From Rhipicephalus microplus (taxonomy: Eukaryota > Arthropoda > Arachnida > Ixodida > Ixodidae), in the NCBI RefSeq assembly GCF_043290135.1, contig NC_134707.1:81176987-81240986 (forward strand): DNA of 64,000 nt. The letters run 5' to 3'. Position 1 is the first letter of the stretch; every line of letters starts with the position of its first letter. The notes beneath the pieces were generated by a model. It made no database searches, was not told the DNA's origin, and worked only from the letters and a program-made list of their open reading frames with translations. A program made the position numbers and the translations under genes. Of this stretch, positions 1 through 10,169 are shown piece after piece.

Positions 1-75
1 GGTTAGCGCACGGTACTTATACGACAGTTCTCGTGAGCTATGCCGGGGTTTTGAGTTCAAGCCTCACCTGGGGAA
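1..75 (+). pseudogene. tRNA-Ile(UAU)-like copy, 5' end cut by the window edge
   Basis: The copy starts in the D loop (GGTTA) and keeps the anticodon arm, the intron, the T arm and the 3' acceptor strand CTGGGGA with discriminator A at 75. The T stem is TTGAG against CTCAC, so its first pair is lost, and the T loop is TTCAAGC. The spacer that follows has ATATTTATT in place of the usual T5 run. Confidence 0.8.
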
Positions 76-218
76 TGAAATATTTATTAGTTTTCATATT
101 TAGTCATGAGGTTAATTGTATACTCAATGCTGGCGACAGCTTGGCCCGAAAACATTTGTTTACTGGAGTTGTGTGTAGAGAACAGTCCTAAAGGAAACAC
201 TCTTATGTGCAACCGTGT

Positions 219-310
219 TCCCCAGTGGCGCAATTGGTTAGCGCACGGTACTTATACGACAGTTCTCGTCAGCTATGCCGGGGTTGTGAGTTCGAGACTC
301 ACCTGTGGAA
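219..310 (+). tRNA. First complete tRNA-Ile(UAU)-like copy, with intron
   Basis: Acceptor TCCCCAG faces CTGTGGA, leaving a C4/U69 mismatch. The D stem is GCGC/GCGC with G18G19 kept. The anticodon stem is CGGTA/TGCCG with anticodon TAT at 253-255, followed by an 18-nt intron. The T stem GTGAG/CTCAC is intact. This copy belongs to a subfamily with GAGACTCACCTGTGG at the 3' end, repeated at 30-kb distance near 30274. Confidence 0.75.
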
Positions 311-453
311 TGAAATTTTTATTAGTTTTCATATTTAGTCATGAGGTTATTTGTATACTCAATGCTGGCGACTGCCTGGCTCGAAAACATTTGTTTACTG
401 GAGTTGTGTGTAGACAACAGTCCTAAAGAAAAGACTCCTACGTGCGACCGTGT

Positions 454-545
454 TCCCCAGTGGCGCAATTAGTTAGCGCACGGTACTTATACGACAGTTC
501 TCGTGAGCTATGCCGGGTTTGTGAGTTTGAGCCTCACCTGGGGAG
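454..545 (+). tRNA. tRNA-Ile(UAU)-like copy with a degraded D loop
   Basis: The acceptor TCCCCAG/CTGGGGA pairs fully, but the D loop reads AATTAGTTA, so invariant G18 is A. The T loop is TTTGAGC, which loses C56, and position 73 is G rather than the A expected for isoleucine. Both tertiary partners of the G19-C56 and G18-psi55 contacts are affected. This is likely a pseudogene and is typical of many units with ATTAGTTAG. Confidence 0.6.
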
Positions 546-2564
546 TGAAATTTTTATTAGTTTTCATATTGAGCCATGAGGTTAATTGTATACTCAATGC
601 TGGCGACTGCCTAGCTCGAAAACTATTGTTTTCTGGAGTTGTGTGGAGACAACAGTCCTAAAGAAAAGACTCCTACGTGCGACCGTGTTCCCCAGTGGCG
701 CAATCGGTTAGCGCACGGTACTTATACAACAGTTCTCGTCAGCTATGCCGGGGTTGTGAGTTCGAGACTCACTTGTGGAATGAAATTTTTATTAGGTTTC
801 ATATTTAGTCATGAGGTTAATTGTATACTCAATGCTGGCGACTGCCTGGCTCGAAAACATTTGTTTACTGGAGTCTTGCGCAGACAACAGTCCTCAAGGA
901 AAGACTCCTATGTGCAACCGTGTTTCCCAGTGACGCAATTGGTTAGCGCACCATACTTATACGACAGTTCTCGTGAGCTATGCCGGGGTTGTGAGTTTGA
1001 GCCTCACCTGGGGAGTGAAATTTTTATTAGTTTTCTTATTTAGCCATGAGGTTAATTGTATACTCAATGCTGGCGACTGCCTAGCTCGAAAACTATTGTT
1101 TACTGGAGTTGTGTGGAGACAACAGTCCTAATGAAAAGGCTCCTACGTGCGACCGTGTTCCCCAGTGGCGCAATCGGTTAGCGCACGGTACCTATACAAC
1201 AGTTCTCGTCAGCTATGCCGGGGTTGTGAGTTCGAGACTCACCTGGGGAATGAAATTTTTATCAGTTTTCATATTTAGTCATGAGGTTAATTGTATACTC
1301 AATGCTGGCGACTGCCTGGCTCGAAAACATTTGTTTACTGGAGGTGTGTGTAGACAACAGTCCTAAAGGAAACACTCTTACGTGCAACCGTGTTCCCCAG
1401 TGGCGCAATTGGTTAGCGCACCATACTTATACGACAGTTCTCGTGAGCTATCCCGGGGTTGTGAGTTCGAGCCTCACCTGGGGAATGAAATTTTTATTAG
1501 TTTTCATATATAATCATAAGGTCAACTGTATACGCAATGCTGGCGACTGCCTGGCTCGAAAACATTTGTTTACTGGAGGTGTGTGTAGACAACAGTCGTA
1601 AAGGAAACACTCTAACGTGAAACCGTGTTCCCCAGTGGCGCAATTGGTTAGCGCACGGTACTTATGCGACAGTTCTCGTGAGCTATGCAACGTTGTGAGT
1701 TCGAGCCTCACCTGGGGAATGAAAATTTTATTGGTTTTCATATTTAGTCATGAGGTTAATTGTATACTCAATGCTGGCGACTGCCTGGCTCGAAAACATT
1801 TGTTTACTGGAGGTGTGTGTAGAGAACAGTCCTAAAGGAAACACTCTTACGTGCAACCGTGTTCCCCAGTGGCGCAATTGGTTAGCGCACGGTACTTATA
1901 GGACAGTTCTCGTGAGCTATGCCGGGGTTGTGATTTCGAGCCTCACCTGGGGAATGAAATTTTTATTAGTTTTCATTATTAGTCATGAGGTTAATTGTAT
2001 ACTCAATGCTGGCGACTGCCTGGCTCGAAAACATTTGTTTACTGGAGGTGTGTGTAGACAACAGTCCTAAAGGAAGCACTCTTACGTGAAACCGTGTTCG
2101 CAGTGGCGCAATTGGTTAGCGCACGGTACTTATACGACAGTTCTCGTGAGCTATGCCGGGGTTGTGAGTTCGAGCCTCACCTGGGAAATGAAATTTTTAT
2201 TAGTTTTCATTATTAGTCATGAGGTTAATTGTATACTCAATGCTGGCGACTGCCTGGCTCGAAACATTTGCTTACTGGAGGTGTGTGTAGACAACAGTTG
2301 TAAAGGAAACACTCTTACGTGCAACCGTGTTCCCCAGTGGCGCTATTAGTTAGCGCACGGTACTTATACGACAGTTCTCGTGAGCTATGCCGGGGTTGTG
2401 AGTTCGAGCCTCACCTGGGGAATGAAATTTTTATTAGTTTTCAATATTAGTCATGAGGTTAATTGTATACTCAATGCTGGCGACTGCCTGGCTCGAAAAC
2501 ATTTGTTTACTGGAGGTGTGTGTAGACAACAGTCCTAAAGGAAACACTCTTACGTGAAACCGTG

Positions 2565-2656
2565 TTCGCAGTGGCGTAATTAGTTAGCGCACGGTACTAA
2601 TACGACAGTTTTCGTGAGCTATGCCGGGGTTGTGAGTTCGAGCCTCACCTGGGAAA
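2565..2656 (+). tRNA. tRNA-like copy with anticodon AAT and a shifted acceptor stem
   Basis: The anticodon at 2599-2601 is AAT, from CTAATA in place of CTTATA. I saw no other copy with this change. The acceptor is TTCGCAG facing CTGGGAA: six of seven pairs form (T1-A72, T2-A71, C3-G70, G4/G69 mismatch, C5-G68, A6-U67, G7-C66). A one-base deletion on the 5' strand is matched by G-to-A on the 3' strand. The D loop has G18 changed to A. AAU is the usual anticodon of the main eukaryotic isoleucine tRNA, but this copy is probably decayed. Confidence 0.6.
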
Positions 2657-4677
2657 TGAAATTTTTATTAGTTTTCATTATTAGTCATGAGGTTAATTGT
2701 ATACTCAATGCTGGCGACTGCCTGGCTGGAAAACATTTGCTTACTGGAGGTGTGTGTAGACAACAGTCCTAAAGTAAACACTTTTACGTGCAACCATGTT
2801 CCCCAGTGGCGCAATTGGTTAGCGCACGGTACGTATACGACAGTTCTCGTGAGCTATGCCGGGGTTGTGAGTTCGAGCCTCACCTGGGGAATGAAGTTTT
2901 TATTAGTTTTCATAATTTTACATGAGGTAATTGTATACTCAATGCTGGCGACTGCCTGGCTCGAAAACATTTGTTTACTAGAATTGTGTGGAGACAACAG
3001 TCCTAAAGGAAACACTCTTACGTGCAACCGTGTTCTCCAGTGGCGCAATTGGTTAGCGCACGGTACTTATACGACAGTTCTCGTGAGCTATCCCGGGGTT
3101 GTGAGTTCGTAGCCCCACCTGGGGAATAACATTTTTATTGGTTTTCATATTTAGTCATGAGGTTAATTGTATACTGAATGCTGGCGACTGCCTGGCTCGA
3201 AAACATTTGTTTACTGGAGGAGTGTGTAGACAACAGTTGTAAAGGAAACACCCTTACGTGCAACCGTGTTCCCCAGTGGCGCCATTAGTTAGCGCACGGT
3301 ACTTATACGACAGTTCTCGTGAGCTATGCCGGGGTTGTGAGTTCGAGCCTCACCTGGGGAATAAAATTTTTATTAGTTTTCATATTTAGTCATGAGGTTA
3401 ATTGTATACTCAATGCTGGCGACTGCCTGGCTCGAAAACATTTGTTTACTGGAGGTGTGTGTAGACAACAGTCCTAAAGGAAACACTCTTACGTGCAACC
3501 ATGTTCCACAGTGGTGCAAGTGGTTAGCGCACGGTACTTATACGACAGTTCTCGTGAGCTATGCCGGGGTTGTGAGTTCGAGCCTCACCTGGGGATTGAA
3601 ATTTTTATTAGTTTTCATATTTAGTCATGAGGTTAATTGTATACTCAATGCTAGCGACTGCCTGGCTCGAAAACATTTGCTTACTGGAGGTGTGTGTAGA
3701 CAACAGTCCTAAAGGAAACACTTTTACGTGCAATCGTGTTTTCCAGTGGCGCAATTGGTTAGCGCACGGTACGTATACGACAGTTCTCGTGAGCTATGCC
3801 GGGGTTGTGAGTTCGAGCCTCACCTGGGGAATGAAGTTTTTATTAGTTTTCATAATTTTACATGAGGTAATTGTATACTCAATGCTGGCGACTGCCTGGC
3901 TCGAAAACATTTGTTTACTAGAGTTGTGTGGAGACAACAGTCCTAAAGGAAAGACTCCTACGTGCGACCTTGTTCCCCAGTGGCGTAATTGGTTAGCGCA
4001 CGGTACTTATACGACAGTTCTCGTGAGCTATGCGGGGGTTTAGAGTTCGAGCCTCACCTGGGGAATGAAATTTTTATCAGTTTTCATATTTAGTCGTGAG
4101 GTTCATTGTATACTGAATGCTGGCGACTGCCTGGCTCGAAAACGTTTGTTCACTGGAGTTTTGCGCAGACAACAGTCCTAAAGGAAAGACTCCTACGTGC
4201 GACCATGTCCCCAGTAGCGCAATCGGTTAGCGCACGGTACCTTTACGAAAGTTCTCGTGAGCAATGCCGGGGTTGTGAGTTTGAGCCTCAACTGGGGAAT
4301 GGAATTTTCATTAGTTTTCATATTTAGGCTTGAGGTTAATTGTATACTCAATGCTGGCGACTGCCTGGTTCGGAAACATTTGTTTACTGGAGTTGTGTGG
4401 AGACAACAGTCGTAAAGGAAACCCTCTTACGTGCAAACGTGTTCCCCAGTGGCGCAATTGGTTAGTGCACGGTACTTATACGACAGTTCTCGTCAGCTAT
4501 GCCGAAGTTGTGAGTTCGAGACTCGCCTGTGGAATGAAATTTTTATTAGTTTTCATATTTAGTCATGAAGTTAATTGTATACTCAATGCTGGCGACTGCC
4601 TGGCTCGAAAAAATTTGTTTACTGGAGTTTTGCGCAGACAACAGTCCTAAAGGAAAGACTCCTACGTGCGACCGTGT

Positions 4678-4769
4678 TCCGCAGTGGCGCAATTGGTTAG
4701 CGCACGGTACTTACACGACAGTTCTTGTGAGCTATGCCGGGGTTGTGAGTTTGAGCCTCGCCTGGGGAG
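4678..4769 (+). tRNA. tRNA-like copy with anticodon TAC
   Basis: Position 36 is C, giving anticodon TAC (4712-4714), which would read valine GUA codons. The acceptor TCCGCAG/CTGGGGA has a G4/G69 mismatch. The T arm has a U-G wobble and the loop TTTGAGC. About 25 units in the array share ACTTACACG. Discriminator is G. Confidence 0.6.
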
Positions 4770-6555
4770 TGAAATTTTTATTAGTTTTCATATTTAGCCA
4801 TGAGGTAATTGTATACTCAATGCTGGCAACTGCCTAGCTCGAAAACATTTGTTTACTGGAGGTGTGTGCAGACAACAGTCCTAAAGGAAACACTCTTACG
4901 TGCAACCGTGTTCCCCAGTGGCGCAATTGGTTAGCGCACGGTACGTATACGACAGTTCTCGTGAGCTATGCCGGGGTTGTGAGTTCGAGCCTCATCTGGG
5001 GAATGAAGTTTTTATTAGTTTTCATATTTTTACATGAGGTTAATTGTATACTTAATGCTGGCGACTGCCTAGCTCGAAAACATTTGTTTACTGGAGTTGT
5101 GTGTAGACAACAGTCCTAAAGAAAAGACTCCTACGTGCGACCGTGTTCCCCAGTGGCGCAATTGGTTAGCGCACGGTACTTATACGACAGTTCTCGTCAG
5201 CTATGCCGAGGTTGTGAGTTCGAGACTCGCCTGTGGAATGAAATTTTTATTAGTTTTCATATTTAGTCATGAGGTTAATTGTATACTCAATGCTGGCGAC
5301 TGCCTGGCTCGAAACAATTTGTTTACTGGAGGTTTGCGCAGACAACAGTCCTAAAGGAAAGACTCCTACGTGCGACCGTGTTCCGCAGTGGCGCAATTGG
5401 TTTGCGCACGGTACTTACACGACAGTTCTTGTGAGCTATGCCGGGGTTGTGAGTTTGAGCCTCGCCTGGGGAGTGAAATTTTTATTAGTTTTCATATTTA
5501 GCCATGAGGTAATTGTATACTCAATGCTGGCAACTGCCTAGCCTGAAAACATTTGTTGACTGGAGTTGTGTGTAGACAACAGTCCTAAAGGAAACACTTT
5601 TACAAGCAACCGTGTTCCCCAGTGGCGCAATTGGTTAGCGCACGGTACTTATACGACAGTTCTCGTCAGCTATGCCGGGGTTGTGAGTTCGAGCCTCACC
5701 TATGGAATCAAATTCTTATTAGTTTCCATTATCAGTCATGAGGTTAATTGTATACTCACTGCTGGCGACTGCCTTGCTCGAAAACATTTGCTTACTGGAT
5801 GTGTGTGTAGACAACAGTCCTAAAGGAAACACTCTTACGTTCAACCGTGTTCCCCAGTGGCGCAATTGGTTAGCGCACGGTACTTATACGACAGTTCTTG
5901 TGAGCTTTGCCGGGGTTGTGAGTTCGAGCCTCACCTGGGGAATGAAATTTTTATTCGTTTTCATTATTAGTCATGAGGTTAATTGTATACTCAATGCTGG
6001 CGACTGCCTAGCTCGAAAACATTTGTTTACTGGAGTTGTGTGTAGGCAACAGTCCTAAAGAAAAGACTCCTACGTGCGACCGTGTTCCCCAGTGGCGCAA
6101 TTGGTTTGCGCACGGTACTTATACGACAGTTCTCGTCAGCTATGCCGGGGTTGTGAGTTCGAGACTCACCTGTGGAATGAAATTTTTATTAGTTTTCATA
6201 TTTAGTCATGAGGTTAATTGTATACTCACTGCTGGCGACTGCCTTGCTCGAAAACATTTACTTACTGGAGGTGTGTGTAGGCAACAGTCCTAAAGGAAAC
6301 ACTCTTACGTGCAACCATGTTCCACAGTGGTGCAAGTGGTTAGCGCACGGTATTTATACGACAGTTCTCGTGAGCTATGCCGGGGTTGTGAGTTCGAGCC
6401 TCACCTGGGGATTGAAATTTTTATTAGTTTTCTTATTTAGTCATGAGGTTAATTGTATACTCAATGCTGGCGACTGCCTGGCTCGAAAACATTTGCTTAC
6501 TGGAGGTGTGTGTAGACAACAGTCCTAAAGGAAACACTTTTACGTGCAACCGTGT

Positions 6556-6647
6556 TCCCCAGTGGCGCAATTGGTTAGCGCACGGTACTTATACGACAGT
6601 TCTCGTGAGCTATGCCGGGGTTGTGAGTTCGAGCCTCACCTGGGGAA
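6556..6647 (+). tRNA. Consensus-structure tRNA-Ile(UAU) with 18-nt intron
   Basis: All four stems pair: TCCCCAG/CTGGGGA, GCGC/GCGC, CGGTA/TGCCG (one G-U), and GTGAG/CTCAC. U33, G18G19, TTCGAGC and A73 are present, and T5 follows at 6653-6657. Sequence and intron position match what I know of animal tRNA-Ile(UAU), except for the first pair, which is U1-A72 rather than G1-C72. Confidence 0.85.
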
Positions 6648-9138
6648 TGAAGTTTTTATTAGTTTTCATAATTTTACATGAGGTAATTGTATACTCATTG
6701 CTGGTGACTGCCTGGCTCCAAAAACATTTGTTTACTAGAATTGTGTGGAGACAACAGTCCTAAAGGAAACACTCTTACGTGCAACCGCGTTCTCCAGTGG
6801 CGCAATTGGTTAGCGCACGGTACTTATACGACAGTTCTCGTGAGCTATGCCGGGGTTGTGAGTTCGAGCCTCACCTGGGGACTGAAATTTTTATTAGTTT
6901 TCATATTTAGTCATGACGTTAATTGTATACTCAATGCTGGCGACTGCCTGGCTCGAAAACATTTGTTTACTGGAGTTGTGTGTAGACAACAGTCCTAAAG
7001 GAAAGACTCCTACGTGCGACCTTGTTCCCCAGTGACGCAATTAGTTAGCACACGGTACTTATACGACAGTTCTCGTCAGCTATGCCGGGGTTGTGAGTTC
7101 GAGCCTCACCTATGGAATCAAATTTTTATTAGATTTCATATTTAGTCATGAGGTTAATTGTATACTAAATGCTGACGACTGCCTGACTCGAAAACATTTG
7201 CTTACTGGATGTGTGTGTAGACAACAGTCCTAAAGGAAACACTCTTACGTTCAACCGTGTTCCCCAGTGGCGCAATTGGTTAGTGCACGGTACTTATACG
7301 ACAGTTCTTGTGAGCTTTGCCGGGGTTGTGAGTTCGAGCCTCACCTTGGGAATGAAATTTTTATTCGTTTTCATTATTAGTCATGAGGTTAATTGTATAC
7401 TCAATGCTGGCGACTGCCTAGCTCGAAAACATTTGTTTACTGGAGTTGTGTGTAGGCAACAGTCCTAAAGAAAAGACTCCTACGTGCGACCGTGTTCCCC
7501 AGTGGCGCAATTGGTTTGCGCACGGTACTTATACGACAGTTCTCGTGAGCTATGCGGGGGTTGAGAGTTCGAGCCTCACCTGGGGAATGAAATTTTTATC
7601 AGTTTTCATATTTAGTCGTGAGGTTAATTGTATACTCAATGCTGGCGACAGCCTGGCCCGAAAACATTTGTTTACTGGAGTTGTGTGTAGACAACAGTCC
7701 TAAAGGAAACACTCTTACGTGCAACCGTGTTCCCCAGTGGCGCAATTGGTTAGCGCACGGTACTTATACGCCAGTTCTCGTTAGCTATGCCGGGATTGTG
7801 AGTTCGAGCCTCACCTCGGGAATGAAATTCTTATTAGTTTCCATTATCAGTCATGAGGTTAATTGTATACTCACTGCTGGCGACTGCCTTGCTCGAAAAC
7901 ATTTACTTACTGGAGGTGTGTGTAGGCAACAGTCCTAAAGGAAACACTCTTACGTGCAACCATGTTCCACAGTGGTGCAAGTGGTTAGCGCACGGTACTT
8001 ATACGACAGTTCTCGTGAGCTATGCCGGGGTTGTGAGTTCGAGCCTCACCTGGGGATTGAAATTTTTATTAGTTTTCTTATTTAGTCATGAGGTTAATTG
8101 TATACTCAATGCTGGCGACTGCCTGGCTCGAAAACATTTGCTTACTGGAGGTGTGTGTAGACAACAGTCCTAAAGGAAACACTTTTACGTGCAACCGTGT
8201 TCCCCAGTGGCGCAATTGGTTAGCGCACGGTACGTATACGACAGTTCTCGTGAGCTATGCCGGGGTTGTGAGTTCGAGCCTCACCTGGGGAATGAAGTTT
8301 TTATTAGTTTTCATAGTTTTACATGAGGTAATTGTATACTCAATGCTGGTGACTGCCTGGCTCCAAAAACATTTGTTTACTAGAATTGTGTGGAGACAAC
8401 AGTCCTAAAGGAAAGACTCCTACGTGCGACCTTGTTCCCCAGTGGCGTAATTGGTTAGCGCACGGTACTTATACGACAGTTCTCGTGAGCTATGCGGGGG
8501 TTGAGAGTTCGAGCCTCACCTGGGGAATGAAATTTTTATCAGTTTTCATATTTAGTCGTGAGGTTCATTGTATACTGAATGCTGGCGACTGCCTGGCTCG
8601 AAAACGTTTGTTCACTGGAGTTTTGCGCTGACAACAGTCCTAAAGGAAAGACTCCTACGTGTGACCGTGTCCCCAGTAGCGCAATCGGTTAGCGCACGGT
8701 ACCTTTACGAAAGTTCTCGTGAGCAATGCCGGGGTTGTGAGTTTGAGCCTCAACTGGGGAATGGAATTTTCATTAGTTTTCATATTTAGGCTTGAGGTTA
8801 ATTGTATACTCAATGCTGGCGACTGCCTGGTTCGGAAACATTTGTTTACTGGAGTTGTGTGGAGACAACAGTCGTAAAGGAAACCCTCTTACGTGCAAAC
8901 GTCTTCCCCAGTGGCGCAATTGGTTAGCGCACGGTACTTATACGACAGTTCTCGTGAGCTATGCCGGGATTGTGAGTTCGAGCCTCACCTGGGGAATGAA
9001 ATTTTTATTAGTTTTCATATTTAGTCGTGAGGTTCATTGTATACTGAATGCTGGCGACTGCCTGGCTCGAAAACGTTTGTTTACTGGAGTTTTGCGCAGA
9101 CAACAGTCCTAAAGGAAAGACTCCTACGTGTGACCGTG

Positions 9139-9230
9139 TCCCCAGTGGCGCAATCGGTTAGCGCACGGTACCTTTACGTAAGTTCTCGTGAGCTATGCCG
9201 GGGTTGTGAGTTTGAGCCTCACCTGGGGAA
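9139..9230 (+). tRNA. tRNA-like copy with anticodon TTT and U33 lost
   Basis: The anticodon loop reads CCTTTA, so position 33 is C and the anticodon (9173-9175) is TTT, a lysine triplet. The acceptor TCCCCAG/CTGGGGA is intact, the T loop is TTTGAGC, and the trailing T-run is only TTTT (9236-9239). About 14 units share ACCTTTACG. Loss of U33 makes normal decoding unlikely. Confidence 0.6.
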
Positions 9231-9608
9231 TGGAATTTTCATTAGTTTTCATATTTACGCTTGAGGTTAATTGTATACTCAATGCTGGCGACTGCCTGGT
9301 TCGGAAACATTTGTTTACTGGAGTTGTGTGGAGACAACAGTCGTAAAGGAAACCCTCTTACGTGCAAACGTGTTCCCCAGTGGCGCAATTGGTTAGCGCA
9401 CGGTACTTATACGACAGTTCTCGTCAGCTATGCCGAGGTTGTGAGTTCGAGACTCGCCTGTGGAATGAAATTTTTATTAGTTTTCATATTTAGTCATGAG
9501 GTTAATTGTATACTCAATGGTGGCGACTGCCTGGCTCGAAAAAATTTGTTTACTGGAGTTTTGCGCAGACAACAGTCCTAAAGGAAAGACTCCTACGTGC
9601 GACCGTGT

Positions 9609-9700
9609 TCCGCAGTGGCGCAATTGGTTAGCGCACGGTACTTACACGACAGTGCTTGTGAGCTATGCCGAGGTTGTGAGTTCGAGACTCGCCTGTGGAA
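9609..9700 (+). tRNA. tRNA-like copy with anticodon TAC and a G4-U69 wobble
   Basis: Anticodon TAC lies at 9643-9645. The acceptor TCCGCAG/CTGTGGA forms all seven pairs with G4-U69 as a wobble, unlike the 4678 copy, which has G4/G69. The T stem GTGAG/CTCGC has one U-G wobble and the loop is the normal TTCGAGA. Of the TAC group this subtype looks the most foldable. Confidence 0.65.
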
Positions 9701-10077
9701 TGAAATTTTTCTTAGTTTTCATATTTAGTCATGAGGTTAATTGTATACTCAATGCTGGCGACTGCCTGGCTCGAAAAAATTTGTTTACTGGAGTTTTGCG
9801 CAGACAACAGTCCTAAAGGAAAGACTCCTACGTGCGACCGTGTTCCGCAGTGGCGCAATTGGTTAGCGCACGGTACTTACACGACGGTTCTTGTGAGCTA
9901 TGCCGGGGTTGTGAGTTTGAGCCTCGCCTGGGGAGTGAAATTTTTATTAGTTTTCATATTTAGCCTTGAGGTAATTGTATACTCAATGCTGGCAACTGCC
10001 TAGCCTGAAAACATTTGTTTACTGGAGTTGTGTGTAGACAACAGTCCTAAAGGAAACACTTTTACAAGCAACCGTGT

Positions 10078-10169
10078 TCCCCAGTGGCGCAATTGGTTAG
10101 CGCACGGTACTTATACGACAGTTCTCGTGAGCTATGCCGGGGTTGTGAGTTCGAGCCTCACCTGGGGAA
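10078..10169 (+). tRNA. Consensus-structure tRNA-Ile(UAU) with intron
   Basis: The tRNA part matches the 6556 copy and all stems are complete. It is preceded by the subfamily spacer TTTTACAAGCAACCGTG, in which the usual ACGTGC is replaced by ACAAGC. The same unit recurs at 13-14 monomer spacing, near 13365, 16417, 19704 and 22992. Confidence 0.85.

Larger units (their letters stand above)
1..2349 (+). repeat. Array segment duplicated at 30056-32404
   Basis: Ten monomers match a second segment about 30,055 bp (128 monomers) downstream, unit for unit and with few substitutions, including a rare unit near 1629 with a damaged anticodon stem (TGCAACGTTGTG). The match ends near 2300, where the right-hand copy switches to a different unit type. 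Confidence 0.8.
2350..8791 (+). repeat. Heterogeneous array segment, partly shared with 55.4-57.9 kb
   Basis: About 27 monomers of mixed subtypes. Units near 2.7-3.7 kb match 56.5-57.7 kb (offsets about 53,772 and 54,007), and units near 4.9-5.8 kb match 55.8-56.8 kb (offset about 50,956). Several units lack the marker subtypes of the central array and carry private changes such as anticodon AAT, CGCCATTAG and GTACGTATACG. Confidence 0.7.

Noticed and set aside
1514..1741. Minus-strand open frames of 64-76 aa at several places (also near 2854, 31569, 40494, 45659, 56626, 56825)
   Set aside because: They are antisense readings of single monomers with slightly altered stops. The same frame is closed in neighbouring units.
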